This document shows, piece after piece, positions 22,701 to 25,665 of a stretch of 25,665 bases of DNA. The notes under the pieces were generated by a model that worked only from the letters and a program-made list of their open reading frames with translations, ran no database searches and was not told where the DNA came from. The position numbers and the translations under genes are program-made. Origin of the DNA: an uncultured Clostridia bacterium (GTDB lineage Bacteria; Bacillota; Clostridia; Christensenellales; Pumilibacteraceae). The number at the start of each line of letters is the position of its first letter. The first letter of the stretch is position 1. The DNA is taken from NCBI GenBank assembly GCA_947086925.1, contig CAMUAL010000026.1, positions 1 to 25,665 on the forward strand, given 5' to 3'.

Positions 22701-25330
22701 CGGTGAATACGGCAGTTGTTACGGCACTTCAAAACATGTTCGAAAAAACCGACGATAACGTGAATGTACCTCGTTTTAACAACCTGTACGGACTCAGAAT
22801 TACAGTTGAAGAAGGCGGACACGAAATTTCGGTTGCATACGACGTTATTACCGTAACTGCAAAATCGTCAATGCCCGAAGATTTTATAGATTACGCCGAC
22901 GGCGACGTATCCGACCCCGAATATAAACTTTCGTCGACAAACACCTCAATCTTTATTCCGTTGATTCGTCCCGATTTGCTCGATATTAGCACCAATAAGG
23001 TAAAGACGCTCGATAACTCCGCCGCTTTGCATCGCGGAATCGAAATATTCGTTCAGTCGTCGCTTTCTTTCAACGATATTAACGGCAATTATTATCTCGG
23101 CGCGCCGAATCCTACCGCGGGCGCGAACACTTACGATTATATCACCGATTCCGACGGCAGTAAGGTAATATCGTTACAGCTTCCCGTCAACACTTACAAC
23201 GTAAAGCTTGCAAATCTGTTTAAAGACAGCAGTAACATACAGATAGCTTACAACGGCGAGGTGGGCGAGGATATTTGGGATGATATTGAAACCACATTCG
23301 GCGGAGGCAGTAACGCAGTCGACCTTAAAGTAAACGATGCACTCGATTTTACTCTTACCGCGCGTCGCAAGATAAGCGAATTTGAATTTTCGATTGAATT
23401 AAGGCGTGTTTTGCCCGGAACTTTAACCGATACGTTTAAATATAATATCGACAGTAACGGCGGTGTCGAGGCGGAAACTTTAAGAATTTATTTTAAGCTT
23501 TCGTTTAACTTCGAAGATACGCAATGGAAGTTAAGAGACGACCGTCAATTACCCGATACAATAAACGACGAAACCGAGTTTAACTTGCTCGACACGCGTG
23601 TCGATATAACTACAAGCGTAATGCGTCTTTGCACAACCGTTGCATGGAGCAGTAACGACGACGTTATTTCGGTAGGCGTATCGTCCGATAACAGTAAGCT
23701 CATATTCAAGCCCAAAACAAGCGGCGAGGCATATATCCGCTACAAAGTAAAGCTGTTCGGCGAAGACGAGTATGTTTTGGAAGACAGCTTTAAAGTAACG
23801 GTTGTAGTGCTGTTCTCTATGGGCAAGACCGTGTACGTTATGGATACCGTAGAGGTTTCCACAAGCGAACTTTCGGGTGTGCTCAGCAACACTCTCGGAA
23901 CGGCTACGTTCACTCTTGCAAACGTGAACGACACAAACTTACCGTTCTATTTCGAGGAAGGCACGCTTAAAGCAGGCAAGGTAGATTCTTCCGAGGACGA
24001 CAACGATTACACGTGGACTGCGCGCGAAGAAGTGCCGTTTTTAAGCAGTGCGTTTGTAGACCCCGCAAGTGCCAAAGCATATATAGGTTTGGTTATGGGT
24101 TCGTATGACCCTTCGGCTTCCGAAACCGTGCCTGTTTACCGCATGGTTGTTCAGTTTGCCGCAAACGGCGAGCATTATCTTGTTGCGGTAAGAATCGCGC
24201 CTTCGTCACAGCGTTTGCGTTACGACAACAAAGAAGTGGAAGTAACGATAAACAAAAAAGAAAATACCATAAGCATTTCGAGCAGCGGCGATAACGGACT
24301 CACCGAAGCGCGTTCCATGGGTTTGGTTTATGCCGAGGACGGCAGTTACGAAATTCCCGTAAGTACGTTCCTTAAACCTCTTATGGGCGGCAATCAATCT
24401 TATAATTACGTTATTATAGCCGCACAGGCAAAGTCTTACGATTCGCTTGACGATTACAGTAAGTATATGGAAGTAAAGACCGTTTCGGAAGACGCGGCGC
24501 AGTTCTTCATTACTCCGCTTTATCCCACAGCCGAATTAACCGGCGGCAGGGCGAACGTAAGAGTGTCGGTTAAGAACACAAATGCCGACAGTACCTCTAA
24601 TAACGTAACAATGCTTAACTTCTATGTTGTTGTTACGGGTATCGAAACGGTGCTTCCCGTGTCTACCTATAAAACGATTGTGCTTTCGGCATTCTTCGGC
24701 GTTCTTGCGTTGCTGATAATCGTGTTCTTCATACGCATGGGCATTTATTGGAAGAAGAAAGCCGATCAGCGTCGTATAATAAAGAAGAATCAGACGCTTA
24801 TTAAAATGCGTGAAAAGATGCACAACAAGACCGAGGCAGTAAGCAAAGAAAAACTTGTGCGTACAAAGCTTAAAATGGAAGACCCGAAATACGCAAAAAT
24901 GTTCGACGAAATGCGTCGTAACAAAGAGGCGGAAACGGGCATCGCTCTTGAAAATTCTCTTGTGGCAAGTAAAGTAGATAAAAAGATGAAGCTTGAAAAA
25001 GAGAAGAAAAAGCGCGGTAAAAAATCTTTGGACGAATTGCAGGAAGAACTCGCCGCAAAGCGTGAAGCAGTGGCACGCATGCAAATGGGCGACTTCTCCG
25101 AAATGCCCGATGGCATGGCGACAGTGCAGGCAACGCCCGTGCAAAGCGTTCCTCCCGTAGAGGAAGTTCCTGTCGACGGCGTTCCCGTGTTTGACCCCAA
25201 TGCGGGATTCGAGGGAATGAGTGCCGACGACCTCGACGCTCAGTTCAAAGCGGCTATGGCGGACAACAGCATAGTGTTCGAGGCAGACGAAAATCAGAGT
25301 AATGAAAATCCGAGTAACGAAAATCAGTAA
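19709..25330 (+). CDS. Large type I membrane protein with RCC1-like repeats outside and a charged tail inside
   Basis: A 1873-residue protein not assigned to a named family. A signal peptide (basic 6-9, hydrophobic about 10-30, likely cleavage after Ala36 in 'KSYAAGES') starts export. Residues about 45-580 carry degenerate RCC1-like units: 'VAAGEDFAVALTYDGDLYGW', 'ASGLVYTWGSNS' near 152, 'SFMWGQSAYNQ' near 248, 'FSAGEGYGYLING' near 408 with 'VLFWGDASIGQGG', and 'STGAVNVFGRVG' near 515. This suggests an extracellular beta-propeller. Residues about 600-1650 look like successive beta-sandwich domains. One helix (about 1656-1675) is followed by 'KKKADQRR' and a cytoplasmic tail of about 195 residues, Lys/Glu-rich and coiled-coil-prone, with a proline-valine patch and an Asn/Glu-rich end. 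There is no LPXTG motif. AAGAGGT precedes the ATG. A second secreted-protein gene follows after 11 bp. Confidence 0.85.
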   Translation: MNSNAKRKRIWAVLISVLFVLTTAIGLLGMPVKSYAAGESTPSTLKFCQVAAGEDFAVALTYDGDLYGWSLIPNKTESQINREGTAGAETLGEYYPTVPKRIEVNFTYVSYETNGNVLSAGKSKPQGSYHMGGEEKITQIVATRKTAAFVTASGLVYTWGSNSTTEPTVENSSGEVLDNIDLLLHSTGADEIYPIITNHYEPAMINYFLNSSIVPVNDYTFASKVVDLVASEYNYILHYEDIKNLPQSFMWGQSAYNQLLQNNIADTFGNVFGTGTTPHRVSSVYTSESTSNETFRWAYLGDGNTYYITEAGLYVNGKNFAVNGADLGAAGSSISNTLIASTAVSTVNGTVYQTRSTDVTVSGAITNAFQGLELSGLTSLSPLTNSTATYKDSSGQSVTGLTVNRSVFSAGEGYGYLINGSSGAASGSVLFWGDASIGQGGTSINGTANAVQTLFSGTDYVQVVAGKRLTGAPIVEKYASSTKNAEENTDKWSAENVLKSGYVDSNEYLSAALTSTGAVNVFGRVGTQNINTNAASALGAYKVAANSDNQIVYLAGGYGNNLFAISSLGKIYRLTVNSGSLTAYMYDYFLDTDGEAIKNWAVNNTASVAFETGYYEEAENNKLPSQVTVSSKGLADENKVSDKNYPSHTDIKTNTNIIAQSYSGDAYRIILPKYDGKTISNDFDSYKYITANKYVKNGEIWEKQATAFNNKDADIQEFRLAGGNVADSTISNELQFYWSDDKSFSHPIDAEMAFRYFNIEFRYKEGSEVDFVITPLRSTGSQSIIIKYLVGRYDSFENFDTSVTSAAYFYDVQQVSVEVAIQNTDLTPVFETQKELVEAAYGVEQKMGSTVPLLDPNSPVNNIYSLAVMDVTEGLKAFRTKLNTILESTGLSFTEADVLSLVKGADKGFPAKSKIQEGNLLYYNKYADKYYTDVYEHLADDIDGDIIQLTNISNATGSIITNTSGDIKASSVSTDIYARYEKREVVLKFSLIDSKGNPVNTAVVTALQNMFEKTDDNVNVPRFNNLYGLRITVEEGGHEISVAYDVITVTAKSSMPEDFIDYADGDVSDPEYKLSSTNTSIFIPLIRPDLLDISTNKVKTLDNSAALHRGIEIFVQSSLSFNDINGNYYLGAPNPTAGANTYDYITDSDGSKVISLQLPVNTYNVKLANLFKDSSNIQIAYNGEVGEDIWDDIETTFGGGSNAVDLKVNDALDFTLTARRKISEFEFSIELRRVLPGTLTDTFKYNIDSNGGVEAETLRIYFKLSFNFEDTQWKLRDDRQLPDTINDETEFNLLDTRVDITTSVMRLCTTVAWSSNDDVISVGVSSDNSKLIFKPKTSGEAYIRYKVKLFGEDEYVLEDSFKVTVVVLFSMGKTVYVMDTVEVSTSELSGVLSNTLGTATFTLANVNDTNLPFYFEEGTLKAGKVDSSEDDNDYTWTAREEVPFLSSAFVDPASAKAYIGLVMGSYDPSASETVPVYRMVVQFAANGEHYLVAVRIAPSSQRLRYDNKEVEVTINKKENTISISSSGDNGLTEARSMGLVYAEDGSYEIPVSTFLKPLMGGNQSYNYVIIAAQAKSYDSLDDYSKYMEVKTVSEDAAQFFITPLYPTAELTGGRANVRVSVKNTNADSTSNNVTMLNFYVVVTGIETVLPVSTYKTIVLSAFFGVLALLIIVFFIRMGIYWKKKADQRRIIKKNQTLIKMREKMHNKTEAVSKEKLVRTKLKMEDPKYAKMFDEMRRNKEAETGIALENSLVASKVDKKMKLEKEKKKRGKKSLDELQEELAAKREAVARMQMGDFSEMPDGMATVQATPVQSVPPVEEVPVDGVPVFDPNAGFEGMSADDLDAQFKAAMADNSIVFEADENQSNENPSNENQ
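25289..25327 (+). repeat. 15-bp tandem microrepeat at the gene's 3' end
   Basis: GAAAATCAGAGTAAT, GAAAATCCGAGTAAC and GAAAATCAG stand head to tail, 2.6 copies, in frame, encoding 'ENQSNENPSNENQ' at the C-terminus of the large membrane protein. Confidence 0.85.
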
Positions 25331-25341
25331 GAGGAAGAGAA

Positions 25342-25665
25342 ATGCAAACCAGAATTGTTAAAAAGAGAATAACTACGGCGTTGCTTTTTGCGGCATTATC
25401 GGCAGTGCTCTTGCTTGCATTGATTTTCGGTTGCGCTCCCGTAAAAGCAAATGCCGCAGGTTTCGAAAGCGGTTCGTTGATTGATTACAATGTCGAAAAA
25501 CCCGATTCATCTGTTGTGCTCGACGTAAACGGCAAAGTAATGCTTAATGCCACCGATACGAATTCCGGTGCAGTCGAAACAAACAACTCGTCGGGTTACA
25601 GTACACGAAATATTTACGTTTCGGCATTGCACGGCTATAACGGCAATAACACATATGTGTTAAAC
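25342..25665 (+). CDS. Secreted or membrane-anchored protein, N-terminal part (3' end outside window)
   Basis: An open frame of 108 codons runs from the ATG at 25342 to the window edge without a stop. GAGGAAGA lies just upstream, and the gap to the large membrane-protein gene is 11 bp, so they are probably one operon. The product starts 'MQTRIVKKRITTALLF' and has a hydrophobic core to about residue 29, then 'IFGCAPVKANAAG'. Cleavage after 'KANA' by signal peptidase I is plausible. Cys31 follows a poor lipobox, so a lipoprotein is possible but less likely. The mature part is Asn/Ser/Thr-rich with no recognisable domain in the visible 70 residues. Given its neighbour, it may be a partner surface protein. 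Confidence 0.75.
   Translation, partial: MQTRIVKKRITTALLFAALSAVLLLALIFGCAPVKANAAGFESGSLIDYNVEKPDSSVVLDVNGKVMLNATDTNSGAVETNNSSGYSTRNIYVSALHGYNGNNTYVLN

Noticed and set aside
21599..22822. 407-codon open frame on the minus strand inside the large membrane protein gene
   Set aside because: No ribosome site or promoter, Tyr/Arg/Phe-rich composition typical of an antisense shadow, and the plus frame has continuous domain features.
1..25665. CRISPR arrays, tRNA or rRNA genes, transposases, attachment sites
   Set aside because: No regularly spaced repeats, no tRNA-like cloverleaf noticed by eye, and no mobile-element proteins were found. A tRNAscan or Rfam run could still catch something missed.

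Overview
The window is a chromosomal segment of a Bacillota (Firmicutes) bacterium of the Clostridia type, with mid-range GC. The evidence is the lon-ysxC pair, a mraZ-led cell-wall and division cluster in Gram-positive order, a class B PBP with a PASTA domain, a MurE with the DNPR motif expected for meso-diaminopimelate cell walls, AGGAGG-type ribosome binding sites, and sigma-A promoters. I could read seven promoters, all with exactly 17-bp spacers. An uncultured gut-type Clostridia lineage is my inference. I see no tRNA, rRNA, insertion sequence, prophage or CRISPR array.

Layout. (1) 1-3160 (+): the 3' part of lon, ysxC, an orphan six-cysteine protein whose Shine-Dalgarno is buried in a terminator-like hairpin, and a metallophosphoesterase with a strong promoter predicted to give a leaderless mRNA. 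(2) 3285-4946 (-): ilvA/tdcB-type threonine dehydratase followed by ridA, a metabolically coupled operon. (3) 5118-14309 (+): a MraZ-type operator and promoter, then mraZ-rsmH-ftsL-like-PBP-murE-mraY-murD-ftsW. murF, murG, murB, ftsQ and ftsZ are not here. (4) 14130-15180 (-): a thiT-like thiamine ECF transporter gene under a TPP riboswitch with a terminator; its 3' end overlaps the 3' end of ftsW by 180 bp, tail to tail. (5) 15220-17010 (+): two overlapping genes for paralogous six-helix membrane proteins, again from a predicted leaderless promoter. (6) 17090-19426 (-): serC-serA, the first two steps of serine biosynthesis. (7) 19608-25665 (+): a 1873-residue type I membrane protein with RCC1-like propeller repeats outside and a roughly 200-residue charged tail inside, then the start of a second secreted protein cut by the window end.

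How the parts work together. The central block makes lipid II precursors (murE, mraY, murD) and the septal synthase pair (FtsW with the class B PBP), with MraZ as likely autoregulator. The flanks are housekeeping metabolism: threonine deamination with imine clean-up, serine synthesis and thiamine uptake. The least explained parts are the RCC1-like membrane protein and its neighbour, the six-helix pair, the hairpin-gated cysteine protein, and the ftsW/thiT overlap. All functional calls come from reading motifs; no database search was run.
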